This document shows positions 52,215 to 61,541 of a stretch of 64,000 nt of DNA, piece by piece. Origin of the DNA: Peptoanaerobacter sp963521605 (GTDB lineage Bacteria; Bacillota; Clostridia; Peptostreptococcales; Filifactoraceae); the NCBI GenBank assembly GCA_963521605.1, contig CAUQVF010000001.1, forward strand, positions 434,001-498,000, written 5' to 3'. Every line of letters begins with the position of its first letter. The stretch's first letter is position 1. A program made the translations under genes and the position numbers. The notes under the pieces were generated by a model, which saw only the letters and a program-made list of their open reading frames with translations, searched no databases and was not told where the DNA came from.

Positions 52215-52409
52215 TCATTTATTGTCTTGTTTATTTTTCTTTTTTCTATTATCTAAAAAAGGTTTTAATACATAGGCATAAATGATACCTATACTAATAG
52301 GTACAGCAGCTTCTATCTTAATCTGCCACTTAAATATAGCACTTGGTATAATTACAAGAAGTAAAAATGTTATTATCACAATCATACATTGTAAAATATT
52401 CTTTTTCAT
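52215..52409 (-). CDS. Small two-helix membrane protein
   Basis: 64 residues: MKKNILQCMIVIITFLLLV forms one helix, VPISIGIIYAYVLKPFL a second, followed by a Lys/Asn-rich tail (DNRKKKNKQDNK). No family recognised. The ATG at 52409 is behind AGGAGGA, which is a strong argument that it is translated. It ends before the bidirectional terminator at 52168. Confidence 0.6.
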   Translation of the reverse strand: MKKNILQCMIVIITFLLLVIIPSAIFKWQIKIEAAVPISIGIIYAYVLKPFLDNRKKKNKQDNK

Positions 52410-52584
52410 AAAATCCTCCTAATTTGAAGATTATTTTAAAATATCTTATTTATTTTGATTATGTAGTGAACTTTTCTTTATATTTCTACTATAAAGAATA
52501 TTTCTTACTTTTTATTATCATACAAATTTATTAGCTTGTCAACTTTTTTATATATAATAGATTTGAAATGCAGTTTAATAGCTT

Positions 52585-52620
52585 ACAATACTAAAATTCA
52601 ATAGGATAATGCATTATACT
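52585..52620 (-). repeat. Short partial match to the dispersed repeat
   Basis: On the minus strand ATGCATTATCCTATTG is followed by AATTTTAGTATTGTAAGC, matching the TTATCCATTAT-TTAG-TTTAGTATTAA end of the repeat at 35639. The match is short and could be chance. Confidence 0.3.
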
Positions 52621-52676
52621 ATATGTAATAATTTTTTTCCCATTAATCTATAATCAGTATTAGCTTTAACTGCCTT

Positions 52677-52800
52677 TAGATAAAACATAGTAAACGACTA
52701 GCTAAATTTACCTTGATTTAATTACCTACACTCAACAAGAAGTTTAGATAGTTGTGTAGTTTTCAAGTAAAGATAAATTTGTCGTTTACTATTTTATCTA
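52677..52800. repeat. 124-bp long-hairpin element
   Basis: TAGATAAAACATAGTAAACG (from 52677) is nearly the reverse complement of CGTTTACTATTTTATCTA (to 52800). Inside, AAATTTA/AAATTT, CTTG/CAAG and CTACACTCAAC/GTTGTGTAG continue the pairing, so nearly the whole 124 bp folds into one stem with a loop around 52735-52750. No frame is open. It lies 32 bp left of MITE copy 2. It could be another small mobile element or a structured RNA. Confidence 0.65.
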
Positions 52801-52832
52801 TCCTATCCATTTATATTAGTATTGCTATATAA

Positions 52833-53059
52833 CTCAACTTTCCCACATGAAAAGCATATTAAAAACATTGAAATTTGAGTGTATTTTAAAATTATAATAT
52901 TATACTTGTCATAGTTTTTTCAGTGTTTTTATTTTTTTGATAACTATGCAAATTTCAATAAATATTATACAGAAAATTGTGTGTCAAGTAGTATATTAAA
53001 AAATCAATAAATATTTAAATTTCAACTAAAATTGCGATAATTTTAGTGGGAAAGTTGAG
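52833..53059. mobile_element. MITE-like element, copy 2 (227 bp)
   Basis: Perfect 14-bp terminal inverted repeats: CTCAACTTTCCCAC at 52833 and GTGGGAAAGTTGAG ending at 53059. It is flanked by exact 7-bp direct repeats TATATAA (52826-52832 and 53060-53066), the mark of an insertion. The interior matches 39601-39828 closely from end to end and encodes nothing. Because the ends and target duplication are intact, this copy looks younger than copy 1. Confidence 0.9.
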
Positions 53060-53069
53060 TATATAATTA

Positions 53070-53093
53070 AAGCACCGCTATATTGCGATGCTT
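53070..53093 (-). terminator. Terminator-like hairpin after the GGDEF operon
   Basis: AAGCACCGC (53070-53078) and GCGATGCTT (53085-53093) form a 9-bp stem on the minus strand (one U-G wobble), followed by TAATTATAT. It lies 170 bp after the GGDEF stop, so the link is tentative. Confidence 0.45.
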
Positions 53094-53266
53094 CAATTTT
53101 GTATATTATTAAATTTTATACAATATTTCTCTTATATATAAATAATACTCATATATCACTTAATTGAAGTTTTCTATAATTGATTATTACATTACAGATA
53201 AAAAAAGTATATTTTCTATTATTATGTCCTTGCACTTAGCTTTTGTATTATTAATATTTATATATT

Positions 53267-54952
53267 TTAGTATCTTGTAAATGTATATCTTTTCTTTCTT
53301 ATCTTTTTCAACTTTTCTTTGTTCTCATACATTCTCATATCTGATACTATTATAGCTTCATCAATACTTTGAACATTTACCATATCATAAACGCACATAC
53401 CTATAGAAAAAGTTATATCCATCATCTCTGAAATTTCTTCAATGTAGATTTCTTTTAAGTTCAATTTGAGTATCTCTTCTTCATCAAGTACATCTTTTGA
53501 CAATACCAAAAACTCATCTCCACCTATCCTGTAGACCTTGGAGTTAGGTATATTTTCACTAAGATAATTTCCCACTTCTATTATAGCCTTATCACCGAAT
53601 GCATGCCCTAAATTATCATTAATTACTTTCAAATTGTTCATGTCAATTGAAATTACAGTAACTTTTGTAGGATTTGATTTTATCTCTTCCAGATCATTAT
53701 TCAGCGCATATCTGTTATGCAAACCTGTAAGTGTGTCTATACTTGTCATCCTTCTATACACTTTAATAAGTAGGTTATCTTTTGACATCTGAACATAGTT
53801 TACAATAAACATATATAACTGTACAAATACAAATAAAAGCATTGTAAATGCAAATACCCTTATAAAAAAAGAATTGTCATAAAATTTGTATCTAAGATAT
53901 AATATAACCATACTTACATAAGCCGGAGTTACTGACAGCAGTATAATCCACTTTTGTTTTTTATTCTCAAATTCTGAAAACAAGATACAAAACAATATAT
54001 TTGCAAAAATCAAAATTGCAATCATATGAGTAATTAAAAGTAATTGTCTATACTCTATGATTTTAAAACAAACCAAGATGAACTGTACAAAAAAGTTAAT
54101 AAAAATCACAGTACTACAAACCTTCATTATCCTTTTCATCACAGGATTTAAGTCATCTTCAATAAATTTTATCAATGGATATGGGAAAAACATAAGCGAC
54201 ACATATTCCATAAAGTACAGTAGACCGATATATTCGCTAAAAATATAGGTGCTTATATTAAGATTTGCAAATACATATATACCTATTACAAATGATGAGA
54301 GTGAAATACCCAGTAGTCTTTTCCTATAAGTATCTATCTTATAACTTGCTAAATAAATTACTATTATTACAATAAATAAGAAAAACAAAAGAAATACTAA
54401 AATAGTACTGGGATAATCTTCAGATATTGTAGAAAGCACTATATTGCTTCTATCCCCAAATATCAGTGGCTGTATGAGATAACTCTCAAGAGGTATAATA
54501 GGAGTAAATTCTATTTTAATCATATCGTCATTGATATTTTTCGGTAAGTCGATTATTGAAAATATACTTCCGCCACCACTTCCTAATACCTTGTTTTCAT
54601 CTTCCTTAAACTCGTAAATCTGTTTGTCACCCATATATACTATAAAATTTAGATATGATGTACCTAAACCTATAGCCTTTTTACCGTTGTAATCCTTTAA
54701 TTTATATTTTTCCATATCCAAATATACTTCAAAAGGTTCAGTAGACTTATGAATATAAGGTAGAGACTTAGACACTGTCACTTCTTGTACAACTACCTTT
54801 GCAATACTAAGCTCTTCCACCTCTCTAAGATAGCCATTATCCTCATTTTTCACCTTATCTTGAGTTAACAAGATAGAGGCAATAATCATTATAAGCACCA
54901 TTATTACAGCTCTGACTCTGGAATCCCTCTTAAATATCAGTGAATTAATCAT
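53267..54952 (-). CDS. Membrane-bound GGDEF protein 2 (diguanylate cyclase)
   Basis: 561 residues. One N-terminal helix (about 15-30), an extracytoplasmic beta-rich domain of about 150 residues, then about seven helices (190-390), then the GGDEF domain with DTLTGLHNRYALNN and YRIGGDEFLVL (near 485). The layout is that of 7TMR-DISM-type sensors. The GGDEF motif is intact, so it should make c-di-GMP. The inhibitory I-site RxxD is missing five residues before it. It overlaps the preceding paralogue by four bases (ATGA). Confidence 0.88.
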   Translation of the reverse strand: MINSLIFKRDSRVRAVIMVLIMIIASILLTQDKVKNEDNGYLREVEELSIAKVVVQEVTVSKSLPYIHKSTEPFEVYLDMEKYKLKDYNGKKAIGLGTSYLNFIVYMGDKQIYEFKEDENKVLGSGGGSIFSIIDLPKNINDDMIKIEFTPIIPLESYLIQPLIFGDRSNIVLSTISEDYPSTILVFLLFFLFIVIIVIYLASYKIDTYRKRLLGISLSSFVIGIYVFANLNISTYIFSEYIGLLYFMEYVSLMFFPYPLIKFIEDDLNPVMKRIMKVCSTVIFINFFVQFILVCFKIIEYRQLLLITHMIAILIFANILFCILFSEFENKKQKWIILLSVTPAYVSMVILYLRYKFYDNSFFIRVFAFTMLLFVFVQLYMFIVNYVQMSKDNLLIKVYRRMTSIDTLTGLHNRYALNNDLEEIKSNPTKVTVISIDMNNLKVINDNLGHAFGDKAIIEVGNYLSENIPNSKVYRIGGDEFLVLSKDVLDEEEILKLNLKEIYIEEISEMMDITFSIGMCVYDMVNVQSIDEAIIVSDMRMYENKEKLKKIRKKRYTFTRY

Positions 54953-56640
54953 ATTATATCACCTGTATATCTGTCTCTTATCCCATCCTTATATTTCTTC
55001 TTGTTTTTATACATAAGTTCATCTGACATTTTTATTACCTCATCTATAGTCAGTTCTTCCTTAGCATCATAAAATGATTTTCCAAGTGAAAAAGTCACAT
55101 CGTATTTTTCAGATACTTCATCGACAAAAAGAACTACTTTTTCAAGTTTTTTCACTTCGTCCTCATACTCCACATCTGTTATAGCTATGAATTCATCTCC
55201 TCCAACCCTATATATATTACTGTGAGGCATACTTTGAGTTATATAATTTGCCACTCTTGTTATAACACTATCCCCATAATAATGACCTAAGTTGTCATTT
55301 ATAGGCTTAAGATTATCAATGTCAATTAGTGTAATATGAACACTTTCCTTATTTTTATCTATCCTTTCGATAGCCTTGTCAAAGGCATATCTGTTATATA
55401 CTCCGGTAAGCTCATCTATTTTCATCATCTTCTTATATTCGACTGCGTCTACATTCCTGCTTTTAGTGTTCATATAGTTGATTATCAGATAATATCCGTT
55501 TCCACCTAAAAATACTATAATATTGGAATAAGACAGTGTAGAAGCAAACATACTTCTTTTAGTATAATAAACCACAAAAGAAATCAAAAAAACAATTATA
55601 CACGGTATTACCGTTCTTAATATGTCTTTTTTTCCAGCAAACTTCTCTCCATCGGTCTTAATAATTATATACAACACCATTCCTATATGAATAAAAATAT
55701 TGGCATAAGTATACATAAGCATCTTTTCAAACTCTACAAGATATGTTAGAGCAAGTATAGATTGAATGATAAAATTTATAAACGTAAGTTGTTTTGCAAA
55801 TAAAATTAGTTTGTCAAACTTAGGATCCAAGGCATCCTGAATCATAGTTATCATAAAATACGAGGTAAACATAAGTGAGATAAACTCAAAATAATATAAT
55901 AGCTGTCTATATTCATTAAATAGATACAATATAATATCATGCCTTGTAATTGTATAAACTGCAGCACAAAAACTTATTAAGCTTATTTTCAAAAACCCAT
56001 TGTTTTGAATGTCATTTTTTTCCGAAAATTTTATCCAAAACAAACTTATTATTGAAAGTGCAAAGATTATAAATGTGAATAAGAGTGCTATACCCTCCAT
56101 TTTAAAAAGATAATAGACCAAAAAGTTCGCATGCCCCCCTATAAATACAGGGTCTATAGTGTAATACTCTTTGCTTTTTAGTATAGGATTATATTTTATA
56201 GTAATTGTTGTGTCATTTACGTCATATGGTATATCTATCAGCAAAAATGCGTAGGTGCTTGAAGTCTCAACCAAAGATCTCTTAGTAACATTAAACTTAC
56301 TTATTTCTCTGTCTCCAACTAAAACTGTAGAATCCAAATACAATTGACTTATACTTAAAGTCTTGTTGGAAATGTCACTAAAAGACTCAATATTAAAACT
56401 CACTGTAAAAGGCCTATTTGTATTAACGGTATAAGGTAGGTCTACAGTTTTTTTATTACCTTCGCTATCTGTTATTTCTACATTTTTACTTATCTCAACA
56501 GGGTCGATAAAATCTTTTGAATTACTGTTAGTCACTTTTTGAGTCAAGAGGAACATAAACATGGCAAATATACAAGCTATAGATAAAAGCACAAAGATAG
56601 TACCGATATTAATCGGTCTTTTTTTATTTATTGCTACCAA
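54949..56640 (-). CDS. Membrane-bound GGDEF protein 1 (diguanylate cyclase)
   Basis: 563 residues with the same order: N-terminal helix (RPINIGTIFVLLSIACIFAM), an extracytoplasmic domain, seven helices (about 185-395) and a GGDEF domain with DELTGVYNRYAFDKAI and IYRVGGDEFIAI. No I-site RxxD precedes the motif. Start is TTG 56640 preceded by GGAGGG. It is the first of two tandem, clearly duplicated genes, so the pair may sense different ligands. No EAL, HD-GYP or PilZ gene is adjacent. Confidence 0.88.
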   Translation of the reverse strand: MVAINKKRPINIGTIFVLLSIACIFAMFMFLLTQKVTNSNSKDFIDPVEISKNVEITDSEGNKKTVDLPYTVNTNRPFTVSFNIESFSDISNKTLSISQLYLDSTVLVGDREISKFNVTKRSLVETSSTYAFLLIDIPYDVNDTTITIKYNPILKSKEYYTIDPVFIGGHANFLVYYLFKMEGIALLFTFIIFALSIISLFWIKFSEKNDIQNNGFLKISLISFCAAVYTITRHDIILYLFNEYRQLLYYFEFISLMFTSYFMITMIQDALDPKFDKLILFAKQLTFINFIIQSILALTYLVEFEKMLMYTYANIFIHIGMVLYIIIKTDGEKFAGKKDILRTVIPCIIVFLISFVVYYTKRSMFASTLSYSNIIVFLGGNGYYLIINYMNTKSRNVDAVEYKKMMKIDELTGVYNRYAFDKAIERIDKNKESVHITLIDIDNLKPINDNLGHYYGDSVITRVANYITQSMPHSNIYRVGGDEFIAITDVEYEDEVKKLEKVVLFVDEVSEKYDVTFSLGKSFYDAKEELTIDEVIKMSDELMYKNKKKYKDGIRDRYTGDII

Positions 56641-56770
56641 TCTTCCCTCCCTCTAACAAAAAGTAGTTATAAAGTAATATGAAATAAGTGATACCTCATG
56701 GAATTACACTTCTACAAGATTATAAATATATTCACAGTTAAAATCAAGTACAAATTAAAATTATTCAGCA

Positions 56771-56820
56771 AAAAACGACTTTAATTAAATATTTTCTGAT
56801 TTTAAATAAAGTCGTTTTAA
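56771..56820 (-). terminator. Terminator of the CoA-transferase gene
   Basis: AAAACGACTTTA (from 56773) pairs with TAAAGTCGTTTT (to 56819) around a 23-base AT-rich loop. On the minus strand it ends in TTTTTTGC. It lies about 50 bp after the stop codon. Confidence 0.7.
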
Positions 56821-56866
56821 ATATAAATTGTGATAAAATATACCTATTATATTAAATCATAATCTT

Positions 56867-58204
56867 TTATTTATTACTTTTTCTCCATATTTTCATTTTT
56901 TCAGCATCTTTTATCAATTGCTCTCTAAAATCAGGATGAGCTATAGATATAAGAGCTTCAGTTCTTTGCCAAGTACTCATACCTTTTAAGTTTACCTTAC
57001 CATATTCAGTAACTACATAGTGAGTATTAGGTCTTGCAGCAGTAACCGCTGAGCCCTCTTTCAATGTTGGTACTATTCTTGATGTCATATTACCTTCTTT
57101 GTCTGTAACTGTTGATGAAAGACAGATAAAACTCTTGCCACCATTTGAAAGATATGCTCCAAGTACGAAGTCAAGCTGACCACCGGCACCACTAATATGC
57201 TTTATACCTGATGACTCTGAGCTGACTTGACCGAATAAATCTATATCCACAGCATTGTTGATAGAGATGAAATTATCCAAAGAAGCTATTACTCTCGCAT
57301 CGTTTGTATAGTCAACCGGAGCTGACATAAGCGACGGATTATCATCCAAGAAGTCATACATCATCTTTGTACCTGCACCAAAAGCATATGTCTGTCTGAA
57401 TCTGTCTCTGTTTTTCTTAGAACCTGTAATCTTGCCTTTTAATGTCATCTCAACAAAAGCGTCAACATACATCTCTGTATGCACTCCCAAATCTTTAAGA
57501 TCAGAGTCTGCGATAACTGACCCAACAGCGTTTGGCATACCGCCTATTCCAAGTTGTAGACAAGCTCCGTTAGGTATCTCTTCAACTATCATATTGGCAA
57601 CCTTGATATCCACTTCTCCGAATCCTCCGCCCTTAAGTTGAGCTATCGGCTCATTACTTCCTTCAATTATATGATCTACTCTACTGATGTGAACTTCACT
57701 TTCAAAACCTCCAAGGCATCTTGGCATATTTTCGTTTACTTCAACTATAACTTTTTTGCTTCTTTCTATTACAGCCATCATATGAGAGGCATTTGGTCCA
57801 AAATTGAAGTAACCATGTTTATCCATAGGTGATACCTGCATTACTGCAATAGCTATTTCATCAGCATTTTCCCTATAATATCTTGGCATTTCAGAATATC
57901 TAAGAGGTATATAAAAAGCTCCACCACCTGCTACCATCTTTCTTTCTATGCCTGAACAGTGCCAGCTGTTCCAAGTGAAATGTTCTCCCTTTGGATCCAC
58001 CTTGCTTATTTCAGGTTGCCACATCAATACTCCGCCTCTGATTTTTACATCTTTAAGTTCATCCACTCTCTTTGCAAGCTCTTTATCAAAATCGTAAGCT
58101 GTAGCGTTACACCATCCATAGTCGAGCCAATCTCCGGATTGTACCATAGCTGCCGCATCTTTGGCAGATATTAATTTTTGTTTATATTCTTGCGAAAAAT
58201 CCAT
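56867..58204 (-). CDS. Butyryl-CoA:acetate / 4-hydroxybutyrate-type CoA-transferase
   Basis: 445 residues, the length of butyryl-CoA:acetate CoA-transferases. Features of the acetyl-CoA hydrolase/transferase family are CLQLGIGGMPNAVGSV (about 210-226), the catalytic-Glu region GQVSSESSGIKHISGAGGQ, and the N-terminal YKQKLISAKDAAAMVQSGDW. It moves CoA between butyryl-CoA (or a related acyl-CoA) and acetate. 4-hydroxybutyrate CoA-transferase is the alternative. Start ATG 58204 follows AGGAGG. A sigma-54 activator lies upstream in the same direction. Confidence 0.85.
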   Translation of the reverse strand: MDFSQEYKQKLISAKDAAAMVQSGDWLDYGWCNATAYDFDKELAKRVDELKDVKIRGGVLMWQPEISKVDPKGEHFTWNSWHCSGIERKMVAGGGAFYIPLRYSEMPRYYRENADEIAIAVMQVSPMDKHGYFNFGPNASHMMAVIERSKKVIVEVNENMPRCLGGFESEVHISRVDHIIEGSNEPIAQLKGGGFGEVDIKVANMIVEEIPNGACLQLGIGGMPNAVGSVIADSDLKDLGVHTEMYVDAFVEMTLKGKITGSKKNRDRFRQTYAFGAGTKMMYDFLDDNPSLMSAPVDYTNDARVIASLDNFISINNAVDIDLFGQVSSESSGIKHISGAGGQLDFVLGAYLSNGGKSFICLSSTVTDKEGNMTSRIVPTLKEGSAVTAARPNTHYVVTEYGKVNLKGMSTWQRTEALISIAHPDFREQLIKDAEKMKIWRKSNK

Positions 58205-58569
58205 CTCACCCTCCTAAAATATAATGTGAAAACATATTTAATACTAATATATTTACAAATATGATATTTAAAATATCAATCTGTCCTTACATGAAACTCA
58301 AGTATGAATATTTCTATATAGAGTTTAAAAATATTTAAAATCAGAAAACATTTTTCATGAGGATTTATAAGTTTTTTGAAAAATGTAGCTAAATAAATAT
58401 TCATGTGCTTAATTTATACCAATTTATTATACTTTAAATCGACCAATTCTTCAATTAATTAAATAAAATTTTCAATATTTTTGTAAATTTTCCAAAAAAT
58501 ATTTAGATAAATTTTTATTAAATTAAATATTTGAAATAAATTAAAATTTATAGAATCATATCTAAATTA
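58205..58569. other. Gap between the CoA-transferase and the sigma-54 activator gene
   Basis: AT-rich. I looked on both strands for a sigma-54 promoter (TGGCA-N7-TTGC) and found none, although the activator next door would suggest one. No other element is supported. Confidence 0.5.
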
Positions 58570-60321
58570 CTAATATGCCATATGTTCAATCTTCCTATAC
58601 AGTGTTGCTATACCTATGCCCAGCTTTCTCGCAGCCATCTTCTTACCCTTAGTATCATAGCCGTAGATGTCCAAGGCTTTTTTTATCTCGTTTTTCTCCA
58701 GTTCACTTAATGGCACCACTCTTTGTGAAAGCTCATCTACTTCTATATTTTCAAGTTTGTCAGATTTCTTTTCGAGTATATTGCCGGGTAGCGAATCCAA
58801 AGACAAGGTATCATTTTCAGTAACATTCATCATATACTCTATGACATTTTCGAGTTCTCTTATATTTCCATCCCAATCATACTCCATAAAAGCCTGCAAT
58901 ACTTCCTCATCTATTTTTGTTACATTCTTAGCAAAACTTTCATTATATCTGTTTAAAAAATGATAAGAGAGTTTTTCTATGTCATCAAGTCTTTTCCTAA
59001 GTGGAGGTACATTTATAGGAATTACATTAAGTCGATAGTACAAATCTTCCCTAAATTTATTTTCTTCCATCAGCTGTTTAAGATTTTTGTTTGTTGCTGC
59101 AACAACTCTTACATCAAGCTGCACTACCTTATTCGAGCCTATAGGAGTAAGTTTTTTATCTTGAAGCACCCTAAGTATCTTAGCTTGAAGATGTAAAGGC
59201 ATATCTCCTATTTCATCCAAGAATATTACTCCCTTGTTTGCAAGTTCAAACTTTCCCACTCTCCCTTGTACACTTGCTCCGGTAAAAGCCCCTTTTACAT
59301 AACCGAAGAGCTCAGATTCTAAAAGCGAGTCAGGAATTGCCGCACAGTTTACAGCTATGAAAGGTTTTGTAGCTCTGTCTGACTGAGAATGTATAGACCT
59401 TGCTATTAACTCTTTACCTGTACCAGATTCACCAAAAATCAATACAGTAGAATTTGATTTTGCAATTTTCTTTATACTGTCCTTAAGTTGCCTTATCTGC
59501 TTATTACTTCCTATTATATAGTCCATGTCTATGAAATTATGACCTGTTGCCACATTATACGCCCTGTCTTTAAGATTCTTTACCCTTGAGCATATTATTA
59601 TCATCATATTTTCATAGTATACACTGTTTGCAGACTTTATCTTTCCAATTACATCAACATCTTTTTGATCGGTTTGAATGGTAAAAATCTCCTCATTTAC
59701 CAGGCTCTCATGTGTCTTTTTTATAGATACTCTTTCTCCCTCTTCGATTTTGAGTACATCTTTTGCAAGTTTGTTTATATGCACTACTTCTCTATCTTCA
59801 TTAAGTACTACGACTATTTTGCCTACATCATCTATTATTTGGTGGAAGAGTTCTATTCTTCTCTTAGTATTTTCCTGATCGTCAGCCTCGTGCAACTTTT
59901 CAGTTATATTACCGGCAATCTCTTTGATAAATTTCAAATAGTCTTTTTCTTTTTCAAGCAGTTTTTGTTTTTGCTCCTCTTTGGTACAGACAAGTTGAAT
60001 GACTCCAAGTATCTTCTTTTGATATTTAATAGGCATGGATATTTGCATGAGCTCTTTACAGCTGTCTTTTTCCTCACAGTTGGCACAAAGGATATTTTTA
60101 CCGGGATTTTTTATCACGTGGACTTGCCCCGTCTTTATAACATCCATATAAATATATCCTTCTTTTGCAATATTTTTTCCAATATTTTGTCTATAAGGTC
60201 CTGTACCCGCTATGGTATTGAGCTGATTGTCAACTATTTCCACATCCACGCCTATTACATTTGCTATGGTGTTGGCATACTCCAATACTGAATTTTCAAT
60301 TCTTTTTAACGGTGAGTTCAT
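58570..60321 (-). CDS. Sigma-54-dependent transcriptional activator with Cys-containing sensor
   Basis: 583 residues. An N-terminal sensor (about 1-145) contains a cysteine cluster LCANCEEKDSCKELMQ (C-x2-C-x5-C) and GVIQLVCTKEE; a PAS-like region (about 160-240) follows. The AAA+ core has GESGTGKELIARSIH (about 290-304), GAFTGASVQGRVG and FLDEIGDMPLHLQ, and a Fis-type HTH (ARKLGIGIATLYRKI) ends it. The GAFTGA loop is intact, so it can activate sigma-54. Target promoters are unknown. The xdhC-like gene lies upstream, 10 bp away, in the same operon. Confidence 0.9.
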   Translation of the reverse strand: MNSPLKRIENSVLEYANTIANVIGVDVEIVDNQLNTIAGTGPYRQNIGKNIAKEGYIYMDVIKTGQVHVIKNPGKNILCANCEEKDSCKELMQISMPIKYQKKILGVIQLVCTKEEQKQKLLEKEKDYLKFIKEIAGNITEKLHEADDQENTKRRIELFHQIIDDVGKIVVVLNEDREVVHINKLAKDVLKIEEGERVSIKKTHESLVNEEIFTIQTDQKDVDVIGKIKSANSVYYENMMIIICSRVKNLKDRAYNVATGHNFIDMDYIIGSNKQIRQLKDSIKKIAKSNSTVLIFGESGTGKELIARSIHSQSDRATKPFIAVNCAAIPDSLLESELFGYVKGAFTGASVQGRVGKFELANKGVIFLDEIGDMPLHLQAKILRVLQDKKLTPIGSNKVVQLDVRVVAATNKNLKQLMEENKFREDLYYRLNVIPINVPPLRKRLDDIEKLSYHFLNRYNESFAKNVTKIDEEVLQAFMEYDWDGNIRELENVIEYMMNVTENDTLSLDSLPGNILEKKSDKLENIEVDELSQRVVPLSELEKNEIKKALDIYGYDTKGKKMAARKLGIGIATLYRKIEHMAY

Positions 60322-60331
60322 AATTTACCTC

Positions 60332-61150
60332 TTAAATATTTTTCTTAATTTTCTCTTGGAATAAATCCCTCATAAAAGCAGGCTTTTTACCGTTTTTTAC
60401 TAAAAATATCTCACAGAGTATCCCAAGAGCAATTTCCTTGACTCTATTAGACCCCATATCAAGCCCTATAGGAGCATAGAGTTTGTCGATACTTTTTTTG
60501 AATCCGTCATCTTTTTTTATCTCTTGTAAAGTAGCAAACACCTTGTTTTTAGAACCTATCATTCCAATATAAAAACTTTCTTTATTTATCAACTTTTCCA
60601 CTGCTATCTTGTCATAAGCATGACCACGAGTTACTATAACTATTGCACAAGTCTTGTCAGCTTCAAGCTTTTCAAGTATATCTGCATAATCCCCTACTAT
60701 TATCTTAGCATCCGGAAAATTATCCTTATTGGCATATTCCTCTCTGTCATCAAGAACTGTAACTTCAAAATCAAGAGTAGTTGCTATTTCATACACTGCT
60801 TTTCCCACATGACCTGCACCTACTATTATAAGTTTGTTTTGCGGATAAAATATCTTTGTATAGCCCTTTACATTTCCTCCGCAAAGCATACCCAGATCTC
60901 CTTTTTCTCCAAGATTATAATCAAAATCTATATCTCTTTCATCTACTATGGCTTTTTTTGCCTCAATCATAATCTTATTTTCCAAAGAACCTCCACCAAC
61001 TGTGCCTATCGTTTTACCGCTCTCACTTATAGCCATCATGGCACCTGCTTTTCCGGGACTTGAGCCGTCAGCATCAGTCAAGATGGTAAAAGAAACCTTG
61101 TTTCCTTTTTCTACTTCTTGAGTAACAAATTTTAATATGTCTTTATCCAT
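60332..61150 (-). CDS. XdhC/CoxI-family protein
   Basis: 272 residues: an N-terminal XdhC/CoxI domain (TDADGSSPGKAGAMMAIS, GTVGGGSLENK, and LGMLCGGNVK) and a C-terminal Rossmann domain (KLIIVGAGHVGKAVYEIAT, then VTRGHAYDKIAVEKLI). XdhC members help insert the molybdenum cofactor or sulfurate it for molybdo-hydroxylases. No such hydroxylase is nearby, so the role here is unclear. Start ATG 61150 follows AAAGGA. The sigma-54 activator follows with a 10-bp gap. Confidence 0.88.
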   Translation of the reverse strand: MDKDILKFVTQEVEKGNKVSFTILTDADGSSPGKAGAMMAISESGKTIGTVGGGSLENKIMIEAKKAIVDERDIDFDYNLGEKGDLGMLCGGNVKGYTKIFYPQNKLIIVGAGHVGKAVYEIATTLDFEVTVLDDREEYANKDNFPDAKIIVGDYADILEKLEADKTCAIVIVTRGHAYDKIAVEKLINKESFYIGMIGSKNKVFATLQEIKKDDGFKKSIDKLYAPIGLDMGSNRVKEIALGILCEIFLVKNGKKPAFMRDLFQEKIKKNI

Positions 61151-61541
61151 TTAATCAATCCTTTCTTAATAGAAAATAAGAAAAATTATGTAATTAAAGC
61201 CTGAATTTTTAAATAATTTTAATCGGCTTAATAATTACTTAAAAATTTTAATATAATTTTAAAAAACTTCCTTCCGATATTATACTATAAAGACAAAATA
61301 AAAGATATCTTTTCTATATTTTTTACTTACTTTTAATATATTTCACATCAAATGAAATATTTACTAAAATGTTGAAAAATATGGCTTTTTGTAATTTTAT
61401 TGTAACTTTTCTTAAAATAATATTAAATTTTTTTAAAAAACACTACTAAAATAATTTTTGTCGTGGTATAATGTTATAAATTATGTTTTGATAAATGATT
61501 TTTTCATTCATAATGTTTACAAAGTTTAGGAAGGGAATTGT
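61151..61541. promoter_or_regulatory. Gap upstream of the NlpC/P60 gene, with extended -10 promoter
   Basis: TATAAT at 61467-61472 is preceded by TGG, an extended -10 (TGnTATAAT), 70 bp before the ATG at 61542. The -35 region is weak. The rest of the gap is AT-rich with no repeat recognised. Confidence 0.5.

Noticed and set aside
39601..53066. A composite mobile region bounded by the two MITE copies
   Set aside because: The genes between them are ordinary chromosomal genes in normal operons, and each copy has its own target duplication, which indicates separate insertions.
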